DNA from: Lamellibrachia columna
Taxonomy: Eukaryota > Annelida > Polychaeta > Sabellida > Siboglinidae
Assembly (NCBI GenBank): GCA_963662155.1
Contig: OY759268.1
Coordinates: 10,513,935-10,577,934 of the forward strand
Reading direction: 5' to 3'
DNA: 64,000 nucleotides
Shown here: piece after piece, positions 1-11,589 of the stretch
Position numbering within the stretch: the stretch's first letter is position 1
Layout: each line of letters begins with the position of its first letter
Position numbers and translations under genes: made by a program
The notes under the pieces: model-generated
The model's input: the letters and a program-made list of their open reading frames with translations, nothing else
Databases searched by the model: none
Told to the model about the DNA's origin: nothing

Positions 1-40
1 GTTTTGTTGTTTGAAACAAACATAGGTATGACTACATATT

Positions 41-200
41 AGAACCATTGTGTTTTATTCCATACTTTGCCGTTCGAGGTAAATGAATGCATGTAAACGT
101 TATATTTATTAATCTACAATAAACTGATTTATTGCAGAGCGGGAAAAGTACTATACAGCTAAAGCGCATAAAACAACATTTGGACCAATGTATTTTTTAA
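41..200 (+). repeat. ~160-bp repeat, inverted copy at 7418-7578
   Basis: AGAACCATTGTGTTTTATTCCATAC, TGCCGTTCGAGGTAAATGAATG, ATTGCAGAG-GGGAAAA and GCGCATAAAAC...TTTGGACCAAT all recur as reverse complement at 7418-7578. The pair brackets receptor A. Confidence 0.88.
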
Positions 201-1065
201 GAGGAACATGTGTTATGGCTGTCTGGCACAACACCTGTCCTAGCTGACTTTCCACGCTGAAAACGCAATTGTATATAATTAATTTACGATGTAGTCGAGA
301 TAAAATCATGTGTCGCCATTGGTATAATGTATAACATATATATGTATTTGTTTAGTTTTCCTATGTTATGATTTTACATGAGAATATTACACCTCTTTGA
401 TTTGTATCAAAATATGTTTCACCACCACTACCGACATGTGTGAAACAACACACAGTTCACCACCTAATGTTGTCCCCTTCAGTACGTGTACCGTTTGCTT
501 TATGTCAGGACGACGTTCACAGAACCAATTCAAATTCTCAAACAAACGTCTTGTTTTGCTAGAAAGATTACTAGTTTAGTAAACAAAGGCCAACATGTGT
601 TACATAAGTTGAGTTTGGACCTAAATAGCATGACCATATCCTATTGGCAAGAATGTAATAGCTGTATACCAATATGTTTCCATTTTGGAGAGTGAATATT
701 GCCAATATACCACACTCGTGGCGTAGGGTTTACTTAGGGAATAATGTACTGCTTGTTGATGTCAACAGCCAGATAACATCACGAGTGTCGAAGTACGTGT
801 GATGTTATATGGCTGGTGAAACTAGAGTGATATAACCATAGAGTATGTAATTCCCGTTATGTAACGGTTAGGTTAGCTAACAATTGAGAATAAACAGAAA
901 ACACGCAATCGCGTGTCTATACCAACGCGCCTACTCATTCGCTTTCGAAATGAGTCAAACGTCGGACGGATTCTCAAAACCAGGCTATCGTATGTTATCT
1001 GGGTTGATATGTTGCTGTTACGCTCATCCTTTCTGCTGTAGTCATGAATGAAGCGATTGTTTTTC
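201..1065. other. Intergenic, no gene seen
   Basis: Only short chance frames. A paired TGATGTCAACAGCCAGATAA / TGATGTTATATGGCTGG word near 760-815 forms a weak inverted repeat. Confidence 0.5.
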
Positions 1066-1074
1066 CTTTTTTCT

Positions 1075-2110
1075 TCATAGCTAGTCCCCTTGTATTACTC
1101 GTCTTCAATCCCCTCTATCCCTAGTCCTCATTCTCTACTCACCTCCCATTCCCACTATATCGCTATTCACGCAGTCCTCCCATATCAGTATCGGTCTTCC
1201 TCTTCTCCTTCTACCTCAACTCCATGCGCATTCGCTCTCTCCGTCATCCATACCCCTTCCATTGTTTTCACGTGTCCAACCCACTTTAGCCGGCTCCTCA
1301 CCAGCTTCCTTGCGAAACTCTCTATCACACCAACTTCCTCCTTTAACTTTCCTCCTTTCTTCGAATGTCGATTCTTTTCACATCTGCACTTCTTCTCACT
1401 CAATTATTCTCACAAACTTGCAGTCCCTCTTGTTGTTTTTCTGTCAGCACCATTGTCTCTAGGCCGTATGGGTACGCTGGTGTTATGCATGAGTCAAGAA
1501 AATTTCCTATTAGCTTTCGAGATATGTATCTATATCCCATCACCCATTTCACTTTCCTCGATGCATTCGCCCCAGTTTGTATTCTCCTGTGAATGTCCGT
1601 CTCCGTGCCGCCGTCCACGCAAACAGCTCCTCCCATGTATAACAAGCTGTCTTTTTCGTTCAGTTTCTTCCCAATCAGTCTGACGTCAAAATGTTATTTC
1701 TGCTGCCCGACCCAAAGCACTTCGGTCTTATCTAGACTTACTATCAGTACATGTTTGACAAAGATTTCCTTCCAATCTACCGACCGCTCTTGAAAGTCTG
1801 CCTCACTGCCCGCTACTATTGCCATGTCATCGGCCTATAGCAAGTTGCGGAGAATGTCACTTGTACTCGCTTTCCTGCTGATCACCTCCACTACTGAAAT
1901 TAATAACAGTTGGCTTAGAGCAATCTCCTGTCTCAGGCCGACATCCACACTTAATTCCTCAGATATTTCTGATCTGCACACTTCTATACCATTTTGTGTA
2001 TTTACATGTGCTTTCGAACATCCTCACCTATTCCTCTTGGATCCCCATCTACCTCAACGTAGTCACGGCCACATCTATCGGAACTGTGACATATGCCTAT
2101 GCTAGGTATG
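1075..2110 (-). mobile_element. LINE relic (RT core and C-terminus)
   Basis: Minus-strand reading gives reverse-transcriptase pieces in order: KMVYRSVQIRN near 2000, LRQEIALSQLLLISVVEVIS (1960-1890), ADDMAIVAGSE at the catalytic box (1834-1802), LDKTEVLWVG, then RKVKWVMGYRYISRKLIGN, TPAYPYGLETMVLTEKQQ and the RSRLKWVGHV tail near 1290. The residue before ADD is a stop (TAG, 1835-1837) in place of the usual aromatic residue, and several frame changes occur, so it is dead. The same family recurs at 44.5-44.7 kb. Clade is uncertain (RTE/jockey-like). Confidence 0.8.
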
Positions 2111-2399
2111 TGAGTCTCATGTACCTCTAATTTATTTCCCACTAGTTGTATCAGAGTGAACACCCTGTCAGCCGTACCAACCCTCTTATTCTCTCTTGCA
2201 GCTGTTTAACACACGCCTTGTCCACCTAACCCCAACGCGTTCATATATTTCCAACATCTCTGCTCGCACTTCATCAATATATGTATTTCGGCCTATCTTC
2301 ATCTTCGTCGTTGCTCTCTCTGTCTACCTCTGCATCCCCAATCTCCTCCAGCTTCGATATATAACGGTAAGATGTTGTCCACCAATCAGGTAGTTTTTA

Positions 2400-3330
2400 T
2401 TAGCGTCATTATCATACAGATAATGCATGGAAGCCATGTTCTGATAATCCCATGTGAAACACAGTACGTTTGTGAACGTCGATTGGATATCAGCAAGGCT
2501 AGCCGTTGTTTAGCTATCTGTATGACACGGTCCATTAAATTAAGGTGTTGCGTGTTCAGCAAGGTTTATCCAGTAAGCAAATGGCGTGATATTCGTAAAT
2601 GTAGTCACAAATGGTTATGGTTGTGTAACTCTTACTGGTGCACAGGCCACGCAGTGGTGCTACATTATATCTTATATGACAGACTGAGGGAGACTGTTTG
2701 AAATCAAAGGTGCTACTTTAGAACAGGCGAGGGTCAGATAAAATATTTATAGATGCTGCTACATTATTGAACAACGTATCCATTATACGTGATAACCAGG
2801 GAGTCTTCGTCAGCACGAGTGAGTAATGGAAGCAGGTAATGGACAATATGAATGGTATATAGTGCATGAACAACGTATTTCGCTATTACAAAATACAATT
2901 GCCGATACAAAGTATGTAATTGTACGCATATTGTTATAGTGAGGGACAGTACGACTCAACGGCGTAGTGATAACGACGTATTAAAATATTTACAATTCCA
3001 CAGTTACATTTGTAAAAAAGCAAATATGTATAGATCAACAGTTTATTACATTCCACAACACTACAAATAAAAGGCAACATTTGCTCGCAATAATTTATCA
3101 ATATATACAAATGGCATTACTTAGAGATAAAACAGTTTATTATTTCTTATGCTGTTCCTTTCTAGATTACATATTTTGCTGAATGCCAAATAGTTGATTG
3201 GAAATATAAATAAACAACTGGAACATGATCTTACCAATGATTTTGCTTTGCAGTCTACAACCATCACTAATATGCACACATTAATTATTTCACACACCTA
3301 TATAATAATGTTTTATTACTTATACGTCAA
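2400..3330. other. Intergenic, no gene seen
   Basis: AT-rich DNA with one 109-codon frame (2372-2701) of unconvincing composition. Confidence 0.5.
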
Positions 3331-3434
3331 TACATGTAGCACTATCTTAATATTGTTACATGTAACACTATCTTAATATTGTTACATGTAGCACTATCTT
3401 AATATTGTTACATGTAACACTATCTTAATATTGT
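3331..3434 (+). repeat. 26-bp tandem repeat, 4 copies
   Basis: Unit TACATGTAGCACTATCTTAA-TATTGT. Copies alternate GTAGC and GTAAC (G, A, G, A), suggesting duplication of a 52-bp dimer. Confidence 0.93.
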
Positions 3435-3509
3435 TAGGCGAAAGTTAAAAACACTCAATGACATCAAACAACACGACATCATATACTCTTAAAACATCAA
3501 CACCTAGTT

Positions 3510-3751
3510 AAGCAAGTTAAGCAAGATGCGCAACATATCGATAACACGTGTAATAAACATAAACTTAGAAACTCATGTTCCGATTGTAGTTCTGCTATTT
3601 AAGTAATGCACGTTAAGCAAGATACGCAACAAGTTAAGCAAGATACGCAACAAGTTAAGCAATATACGCAACAAGTTAAGCAAGATACGCAACAAGTTAA
3701 GCAAGATACGCAACAAGTTAAACAAGATACGCAACATATCGACAACACGAG

Positions 3752-3848
<97 letters not shown>

Positions 3849-3890
3849 TAGTAACTCATTGTAGTTCTGATATTTAATTAATGCACATTT
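3510..3890 (+). repeat. 21-bp repeat array inside a larger duplication with TA expansion
   Basis: A 21-bp unit GTTAAGCAAGATACGCAACAA repeats about six times at 3610-3735. The flanks are also duplicated: GCGCAACATATCGATAACACG and AAACTTAGAAACTCATG at 3528-3600 match 3731-3890. There the stretch AATAAACATAAACTT has become AAT(AT)n-AAACTT. Related single-unit sequence lies in inverted orientation at 41530-41640. Confidence 0.88.
3754..3844. repeat. (TA)n microsatellite
   Basis: Pure TA run inside the second copy of a duplicated flank. Confidence 0.98.
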
Positions 3891-4194
3891 TAAACTAAAA
3901 CAGGGATTACATCGAAAAGGGGCCTAAGTAAGCAATTTGCAGTTGTTAATCTAACATGTGATAATTTAAAAAAAATGTATGATATATAAAATGAAGGCTA
4001 CCACTAAACAATTGCTAATAAATACTCTTAACATATTCTCAATTTCATCAAGCCATCGAACTAAGAAACACAACGTCTCTAGAAAGTTCTTGCCAGTTCA
4101 GCTATTTGGTGGCTCCCCAGTCATTTGGAGAATTTTTAGTTAGAGACACGTTATGGGTTAATATGCTGGCCAACCACTCAGTCATTGTAGACGC

Positions 4195-5349
4195 TCAGTG
4201 GTAACAAGCGTCCAACTTGATACGTGTCTGACGGTAGAACTGTCGCACGTCTTCCCGGAACATGGCGCTGGCGACGCCGTAGATGAACGGATTGACAACA
4301 GAGTTTAACATAAATATTCGCCGCAGTCCTTCAGAAACGGTAATACCCAAGCTAAACAGCCACTGTGGCATCCAACACACACCGAAGACGACCGTGATTA
4401 TAAACAGCAACAACATGTTTTTGTACATATTCGTTTGTGCCGCAGTCGTTTTGGTGGCAGCAGAAACGGACGTTGGTGAAATGGCGCTAGGGCCACTCTG
4501 CCCACGCGCAGTTTCATTGACAACTGTGGAAACACGTGAAGTTCCAGGATTTTCATGATGCACAACTTCCTCGCAGGTTCTGATTGACGCTATCAGTGTT
4601 TCTTTATCAGTTCTCATGGAAGCTGTTGGATTATGTTCAAGAACAAGGTCCTTCGCTGGTGTGTTTACTCTCTCTTTCTGGACCACAGGTGAAGGCCCCG
4701 GTTCAGATGAGCCTGTCAGGGTGATAACAGCAATGCTGTTCAGCGAGGTTCTTGACTTTTTCAGTAGCGTTGTTGCCATCAACATGTAGCAAGTGGCCAT
4801 TATCGTGACGCTCACAAATATAGCAGACAGATCAGCGATACGAACACTTTGTGTATAATCAAATATGTCCGCCAAAATCACCATTGTTGAGTACACAACT
4901 GCGGCCCCTGCTATGATGAGTATAGCGATCTTCGCTCGCCTTGCTTTGATGTTGAACGAATGAGGATATCTGACCGCTATTAGACGTTCGATAGCCACAA
5001 ACACAAGTAGAAACATGGAGAATGTAACCGACACGTCCATTATGAAAAACATGATGCAGGTGGTTAGGAAGTGGCTCGTCAAACAGAAGACGATTCCGCA
5101 AAAACAGACAAACGAATCACCGACAGCCAGTGCAAACATATACACTCTAGTCGAAGTTGTCATCTTTCGAACATAAACCGCGATTAACAGCAAATTGCCC
5201 GGCAATCCTAGCACAGACACGATCAGCGTTGCAATATTAAGATAATCCGTTTTGTTGGTGTGGAAGTTGTACAAATCTAATGTGTCGTTTGAGTCATTCA
5301 GCAGAACGCGGGAACCGTTGGTCCAATTTGTTGTGCTGTTTGTGTCCAT
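4195..5349 (-). CDS. GPCR A: intronless rhodopsin-like seven-transmembrane receptor
   Basis: A single uninterrupted 384-residue reading frame for a class A G-protein-coupled receptor, expected in the plasma membrane. The frame is open 15 codons further upstream (to 5394), but I place the start at 5349. That ATG follows CAAC and aligns with the conserved starts of receptors B and D and of the pseudogene near 60.7 kb. The N-terminus has several N-glycosylation sequons (NST, NWT, NGS, NDS, NDT, NKT). TM1 has LPGN (about 49-52), TM2 LAVGD (74-78), TM3 ends ERLIAV (121-126), TM6 has CWMP (325-328), TM7 NPFIY (353-357), and helix 8 starts FREDVRQFYRQ. The third intracellular loop is long (about 200-305) and carries PGPS and PGTS motifs. 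There is no TM4 tryptophan or TM5 proline. The ligand is unknown; a chemosensory role is only a guess based on the local expansion. Confidence 0.93.
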   Translation of the reverse strand: MDTNSTTNWTNGSRVLLNDSNDTLDLYNFHTNKTDYLNIATLIVSVLGLPGNLLLIAVYVRKMTTSTRVYMFALAVGDSFVCFCGIVFCLTSHFLTTCIMFFIMDVSVTFSMFLLVFVAIERLIAVRYPHSFNIKARRAKIAILIIAGAAVVYSTMVILADIFDYTQSVRIADLSAIFVSVTIMATCYMLMATTLLKKSRTSLNSIAVITLTGSSEPGPSPVVQKERVNTPAKDLVLEHNPTASMRTDKETLIASIRTCEEVVHHENPGTSRVSTVVNETARGQSGPSAISPTSVSAATKTTAAQTNMYKNMLLLFIITVVFGVCWMPQWLFSLGITVSEGLRRIFMLNSVVNPFIYGVASAMFREDVRQFYRQTRIKLDACYH

Positions 5350-5399
5350 GTTGGTGGCTTGCTCGCAGCTGTTCAACAACGGGTCGCTTTGCACCAGTT

Positions 5400-6990
5400 C
5401 AAGAATATGTATCTTACCGCATTACACTTCACCGAACAGCGCATCAGTTTCAAAGTGAAAATCCCACAATACGTCCTGTCATTGTACGCAACATAACAGT
5501 TGTCCACGTCATCATGGTTTGTCTTAGGAAGCGGAGCTGCAATCAACCGTTTGATGCAATGTTATAGTAAAGCTGCTGCGGTATAAGCCAACGCGATCCG
5601 CAATGCCAGCGACAACATGCGCACGATCACGAACGCTGTATTGTTTGAAATATTCTTGCAGCTCGATTTCCTATTGGTGAAATGAAATGTCACTCTAACA
5701 GCCACTGCTTATCTAGTATCTGTCAAACGTTCGGTCTAACCTCCCATTGAGCACAATGACGGAAATGGCGAAGACTAGACGTCTTAAATAATTGAGCACA
5801 GCACTTACATCTTTAAAGCAATATGACTGGCGTGGCTATTAGTGCGACACGTAATGGAACGACCACATATATTCTGCCATCTGTTCATCAATTCAGCAAC
5901 TTTTTCGTGTATTCCCGTCAATTTATTGTAAAGCTCATAGTCTCTGTGGGTGGGTGATTTGTTTAGTATATCCTCTAATTGTGTCACTTTATTACGTTAT
6001 ATTTCCAATGCTTCGTCCGAAGCAATATTTATTTTTTATTGTATTGCTATATTCAAAATTACCGCCATATGGCGCAGCGGTCAACAATGAAACATTATTT
6101 TGAAAGGATTTTACATCATAATGAGAATTGCCCGAGGAGGACAATTATGGAAGCAATGACCATCCATCGAACGAATCCTGCCCTGAACAGAGAACAAAAA
6201 AAGACATGACGTATATGAGACGAAATTATGCCGTTATCATTTAATCATTTATAAATTACATATTTGGGATATAGCAAGCCTGCAGGAAATGAACATACTG
6301 GTATATTAGTTAAAACATGGCACATTATGTTCTAATCTGGCTAGGACTAGTCCTGTTTAAATTTGAAAAATCATAATAGCATGTTAAACTGCGGCATGTT
6401 GATATTACGGTTGTAAAACAGTGTTGCCCTTGTTTATACTAATGGGTATTTCCACATAAATTAATTTGAATATTTATACTCACGTGATGTTTTTTTTTTG
6501 GGGGAATGTCTCGGACAGTGAACAGAACACTGAAGAGTGCGATCGGAGTCATTACAATACATCGAGTGGCTGACAGATTGCACGAAACGTCTTGGAGTCC
6601 CGATCAAATTAAACTAACTATGTATCTTTGCAAAATCGCCAAAAAAAATCTGAAGCCCCGGACTTCAACAACAGTCGGCCAGTATCTAACAAGGAAATGT
6701 GATGCATATTTCAAGCGTGCGACTAGTCATGGGTCACCTTCGGGGGACCACAAACATATTTGGTCTTGACGAATGTCGTGTTTAATAATGGCATACACGA
6801 ATTTTGGGGAAGGTCAAAAGTAATAATTTATATTTGAAAGAGATGTCCCGAAAACCAACATATTGACACCAAAATTACGGCTCTAGTTAACTTAGTTCAT
6901 CAATTATAGGAAAATAGTGTTGATAGCCGCCATCTTTATATATGGCGGTCAAAAGTAAAAAGGTCAAAAGTAAAATATTTAAAATAGTTG
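5400..6990. other. Upstream region of receptor A, mostly unassigned
   Basis: Apart from the Penelope-like scrap, nothing firm. A minus-strand piece at 5987-5805 (TQLEDILNKSPTHRDYELYN) faintly recalls the linker of L1/Tx1-type LINEs, and an 87-codon plus frame at 6506 is unrecognised. Confidence 0.35.
6065..6208 (+). mobile_element. Possible Penelope-like element endonuclease scrap
   Basis: The plus strand reads ILHHNENCPRRTIMEAMTIH and RTNPALNREQKK. The EA-x-x-IH-x-x-NPALNR pattern resembles the end of the GIY-YIG endonuclease of Penelope-like elements. Only about 45 codons are visible and no reverse transcriptase lies upstream. Confidence 0.4.
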
Positions 6991-6996
6991 CATTGG

Positions 6997-7390
<394 letters not shown>

Positions 7391-7417
7391 CTTACTTACT
7401 TACTTAGGCCCTTACTT

Positions 7418-7578
7418 AGAAATATATTGGTCCAAATGCTGTTTTATGCGCTTAAAATTTGTAGTATTTTTCCCACTCTGCAATAAAAAAGTTTGTTGTA
7501 GATTACTTTTACTTTTACATACATTCATTTACCTCGAACGGCAATGTATGGAATAAAGCACAATGGTTCTAATATTTA
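7418..7578 (-). repeat. ~160-bp repeat, inverted copy of 41-200
   Basis: Reverse complement of 41-200. The inner side starts right after a TTAC tetranucleotide run and the 390-bp TA tract. Confidence 0.88.
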
Positions 7579-7579
7579 G

Positions 7580-8280
7580 TGAAATTAGGACAAATTAATA
7601 ACAACACATTATATTTCACGGGTTCATATATTCTACAGCTTGCTTGCTTGTTTGAAATAGGACACTCAACCTGATACGCCATATATGTGTCAGTGCGTGG
7701 AAGGTAAAGAAAATAAGACATTCCACTGTTTGACTCGGGCTGTATGTTAGTGTTGTGCGGTATAGGCTTACCGTTATTTATCGCGGTATTGTTTCTGGGC
7801 CGTTCGAATCGCAGTGTTATATTATATTTGTATATTTGTATTTCAAACAAAAGTTAGCTTAATTAGTATTTACCAGTTTTGATTGAACCAGATCCAGATC
7901 TAAACGTGCGTTTCACCAAAATGCTCAATAAACCCATCATAAGCTAATTATCGAAATTTCCATAATAACTTCCACAATGTGAACAATTGGACAACGTTAA
8001 TAGAAGATGTTTTCAAAAGTGGCTGACAATATGATCTATCTAACACTTTTCAATTACATTTGACATATTTGCTCACTGGTTGAAGTGAATAAATATAATT
8101 TATAAAATAGGACGCCGTCTCACAGAGAACATTATTTATATGACGCACCGGCAGCTTGTTGTTTTGTCGGGGCAGTTTTGAAAGTTTTCAACAAGAAAGC
8201 TCACGGGGAGCGCGAACAACCTCAACCGAAGTTGTGTCATCGGATGCACTGGTATAAAGGCTAGGGTGTGTGTATTTTGG
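7580..8280. other. Intergenic, no gene seen
   Basis: AT-rich, with a short C+G-richer patch at 8140-8250 next to the foldback-like element. Confidence 0.5.
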
Positions 8281-8905
8281 TAAAGGTGCATTAACCTGGC
8301 CGAAATTATTAACGCTATTAAATGACATTTTTACCTACTTTTGTCGATGCTAATGTGTTCTTTGCATCATTCCCCATCGGGTCAGGTACATAACTGACGT
8401 ATATTTGTAAAAAGTGCCCAAAACAACGCTATACCGGCAATAGCCGGTGTTGTTAATATGGCGATCATCCGAAATGTGCTGTAACAATATCACGGTGGCA
8501 TCAGAATCGGAAATGCGATTTTACTGTCAAATATGTCGTACCGCAGTGTAAGAAAATACGAAAAATAGAAGAAAAAGTGCAATTTAATGTTACGAAAAAC
8601 TCTAAAAATCGGCAATTTAATGTTAAAAAACACCCAAAAAATCGAACTGGACAGGTGATTTCACTGACCAATATCTTGTACGCAGTCTAAGAAAAATAGA
8701 GTTCAATTTAGTTTTTAAAATCCAAAAACATTCACCGATAAATATATCGACAAAAATATAAGATAATTTAAAAAAAGCAAAGATATCGCACATATATAAA
8801 AATAAAAAATAAAAGTTCCTCATATCGTGAAACTATCTTTAAATCGTATTCATAAGTCATAAACAAGTGTCTTGCTTGCCCAAATCACACAATTCAGCAC
8901 TAAAT
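8281..8905 (+). repeat. Left inverted arm of the foldback-like element
   Basis: Pairs with 9263-9907. The arms differ by many substitutions and small indels, so the insertion is old. Confidence 0.85.
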
Positions 8906-9262
8906 AGAGCAAAGGGGAAACTCCGGAGACAGTTCGGCTCGGCGCGACCTCTGTGCGTCACTTACCTGGAAGAGTTCCTGTGGATGCAGCAGCACAGGAA
9001 CTGCCAACGACGTCTCTCGTCACTGCTAGTGTGCTTTCGCGACCAATACCCATGCTTACTAGCAGTGAACTTCGCACAGCAGTCGCCCGAAGAAACAAAA
9101 CGGCTCTTTTCAGAGCCAACCATACTTTCACAAAAGAGTTGCTACATTGCTACATTCGAAAAAGACAACATATTTTTGTAGTGAAATGTCCAATTTTCCT
9201 CATGATACGGTCCAAACATTCGTAATGTCAAAAATAAACACTTCAATGTCCCCTGAAGAATT

Positions 9263-9907
9263 ATTTATTACTAAATTGTGTGATTTGGGCAAGCAATACA
9301 CTTGTTTATGAGTAAGATTTAAAGATATTTGCACGATCTGTGAACTTTTAATATTTTTTTTTTAATATGTGCGATGTCTGCTTTTTTTTTACATTATCTT
9401 ATACTTTTTTCGAGATATTTGTCGTCGGATGTTTTTTGTATTTTCAAAATTAAATTGAACTCTATTTTTTCTTAGACTGCGAACAAGATATTTGTCAGTG
9501 AAATCACCTGTCCGGTTCGATTTTTTTGGGGGTTTTTAACATTAAATTGTCGCTTTTTTTAGTTTTTCGTAATATTAAATTGCACGTTTTCTTCTATTTT
9601 TCATATTTTCTTACACTGCGGTACGAAATGTTTGACAGTAAAATCGCCTTTCCGGTTCTGATGCCACCGTGACATTATTACAGCACATTTCGGATGATCG
9701 CCTTATTAACAACACCGGCTATTGCCAGTATAGCGTTGTTTTGGGCACTAACAGTGCGTTCAAACACAATATTTTTTTACAAATATACGTCCCTTTTGTA
9801 CCTGATCCGATGGGGAGTGATGCAAAGAACACATTAGCATAAAAAAATTAGGTAAACATGTCATTTAATAGCGTTAATAATTTCGGCCAATTTAATGCAC
9901 CTTTAAC
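9263..9907 (-). repeat. Right inverted arm of the foldback-like element
   Basis: Reverse complement of 8281-8905. It contains short A/T homopolymer expansions not seen in the left arm. Confidence 0.85.
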
Positions 9908-10402
9908 TGTATTTTCGTTATATACAGCCAAAACATTATCAACATTTAATAGAACACGTTTTCCGAACACCCTTGACCTTCACTATATCGTAAGACAGCG
10001 CACACAACGACTTTCAACGACAGTACTGTACAATTGACAATGCAAACAAAAAAACATAATTAGCGAACTACTCATCGCTCACATTTTGAAAACTTATTGG
10101 ACCGTTAAAAAACTAGATCTCTACGGCAGCGTACAATAGGAGTCAAAATAATACGCAGTTACGTAAATTTGACCGTTTATGATATATATGGTTTGTCTAA
10201 TGAGCAGTCTAATCCCGTCGTTAATTAGGAGCGTTTTTAACAGCGTTTCAATTAGTGTTTTTTTATTTATTCTTAGTGAAACACAATTTATTTTTTATCA
10301 TGGCTAAGGAATGATGTCATGCATTTCAAAAAGCGAAATCGCGCTAATTAGCTCATGAGAATCTTAGTACCCATATCATGTAAATCATCTAAACGATAGT
10401 TC

Positions 10403-10532
<130 letters not shown>

Positions 10533-10549
10533 TTACTGAAACTTGCTAC

Positions 10550-10797
10550 ACGATGATTGCAACAGGCTTTCATATTGGTGGTCATGCCGTTAGGTGTCGC
10601 ATTGCGATGTCCGTCGATCACTTTATTCTATAAATAGGAAGCGCTCCGCCGAATTGCTGCAGTCGTCCAGTCGATAGTCACGTCAATGTGCACGGTTGAC
10701 GCGTGGACCGAACGGATGAAATAATCCACCAATAAAAGTCAGACTTGCACACGACAAATCGAGGGCGTATTTTCCAGTGTGTCTTATCTGTTGCTGC
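10550..10797 (+). mobile_element. Possible solo LTR or promoter-bearing repeat
   Basis: A TATA box (CTATAAATAGG, about 10629) is followed about 35 bp later by an initiator-like TCGTCCAGTCGATAGTC and about 80 bp later by a polyadenylation signal AATAAA (10733). This TATA, start and poly(A) order within 120 bp is typical of an LTR. The piece after it (TGTTGGCACCTGGCGATT) could be a primer-binding-site region and is repeated at 11078. No LTR partner or coding part is seen. Confidence 0.35.
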
Positions 10798-11152
10798 AGT
10801 GTTGGCACCTGGCGATTATAGGCTGCACTAAATATTCAGGTCATATTATTTTTCGTAAACAATATAGGCTAGCAAAAGGCCTACAAGCAATAATGTTCAC
10901 GTTTATTTTTATATTAATAGTATTGTAATTAACAATATAATGCAATAATCTACAAGTAACTCTAATAAACCTTTTTTGACGGCATTAATTTTTATTGTTG
11001 AGTTGATATCGCTTAGCATAACATTACATTACTTACATAATCGTGCCTCATGTCCGCAAAAACACGTAGGCTGCTTAGTGTTGGCACCTGGCGATTGTAG
11101 GCTATACTAAAAATTCAGGAGGGTCGTATTATTTTTAATAAACAATATAGGC
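10798..11152 (+). repeat. Direct repeat, ~78 bp, 280 bp apart
   Basis: TGTTGGCACCTGGCGATT and then AACAATATAGGCTA occur at 10799-10873 and again at 11078-11153 with few changes. Both copies start at the same base, so they share a defined left boundary. Confidence 0.75.
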
Positions 11153-11172
11153 TAAAGTGTTTACTTTTTTTG

Positions 11173-11560
11173 CTATAATAACAATACACTTACACGATTT
11201 AAGTATGGAGCAAGCGCTTTGATGATCTGGGTGGTCTTGATTCTCCACGCCCGATAACGTTTTGGCAATGTAATTTTCCAAACCATCTTGCTAAAATCGT
11301 CCGTTATCTCCAACGGCAAGTGACTATTGGCAATCTCGGTGCCGGCGATACCGCCATCCATTCGGGAAAGAGCAGAAGCCTTCGTTATATGGCATTCGCG
11401 TTCTACGCGTCGTTTAACATCGTTTTTCCCGCCGTGCCCAATGCCAAAATGCACATCGCATGCAATGAAACGTGCCTTGTTTCTTGATTCGCTACTTGCG
11501 CGTATACACTGAACATCACTAACCAAAGATAGTTGAAAGAAACAGCCTACCATACACAAC
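11173..11560 (-). pseudogene. Possible hAT-type zinc-finger transposase fragment
   Basis: The minus-strand frame reads RFIACDVHFGIGHGGKNDVK and then RRVERECHITKASALS, close to the pattern of an N-terminal zinc finger of hAT-like transposase relatives (C-x2-C...F-x-HGG-x-ND-x3-H...H). The first cysteine and one histidine of that pattern are replaced. About 137 codons are open but no RNase-H-like core follows. Confidence 0.4.
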
Positions 11561-11589
11561 TTTCTTCTTTCTTGGCAGTTTCTCAAAGA

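Larger units (their letters stand above)
8281..9907. mobile_element. Foldback-like element with ~640-bp inverted arms
   Basis: The left arm (8281-8905) reappears as an imperfect reverse complement (9263-9907) around a ~357-bp centre. Matching landmarks, outside to inside, are TAAAGGTGCATTAA; AAATTATTAACGCTATTAAA; TGCTAATGTGTTCTTTGCAT; GGCGATCATCCGAAATGTGC; GGCAATTTAATGTTAAAAA; and TTGCTTGCCCAAATCACAC. The centre has overlapping open frames (8867-9225) with no recognisable transposase. The structure fits a foldback DNA transposon or a non-autonomous long-TIR element. Clear target duplications were not found. Confidence 0.85.

Noticed and set aside
5350..5394. Receptor A starting 15 codons earlier
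   Set aside because: Family alignment favours 5349; the upstream DNA matches the non-coding leader of receptor C.
5805..5987. L1/Tx1-like linker fragment on the minus strand
   Set aside because: Similarity limited to about 30 residues of low-specificity helix with no neighbouring RT motifs.
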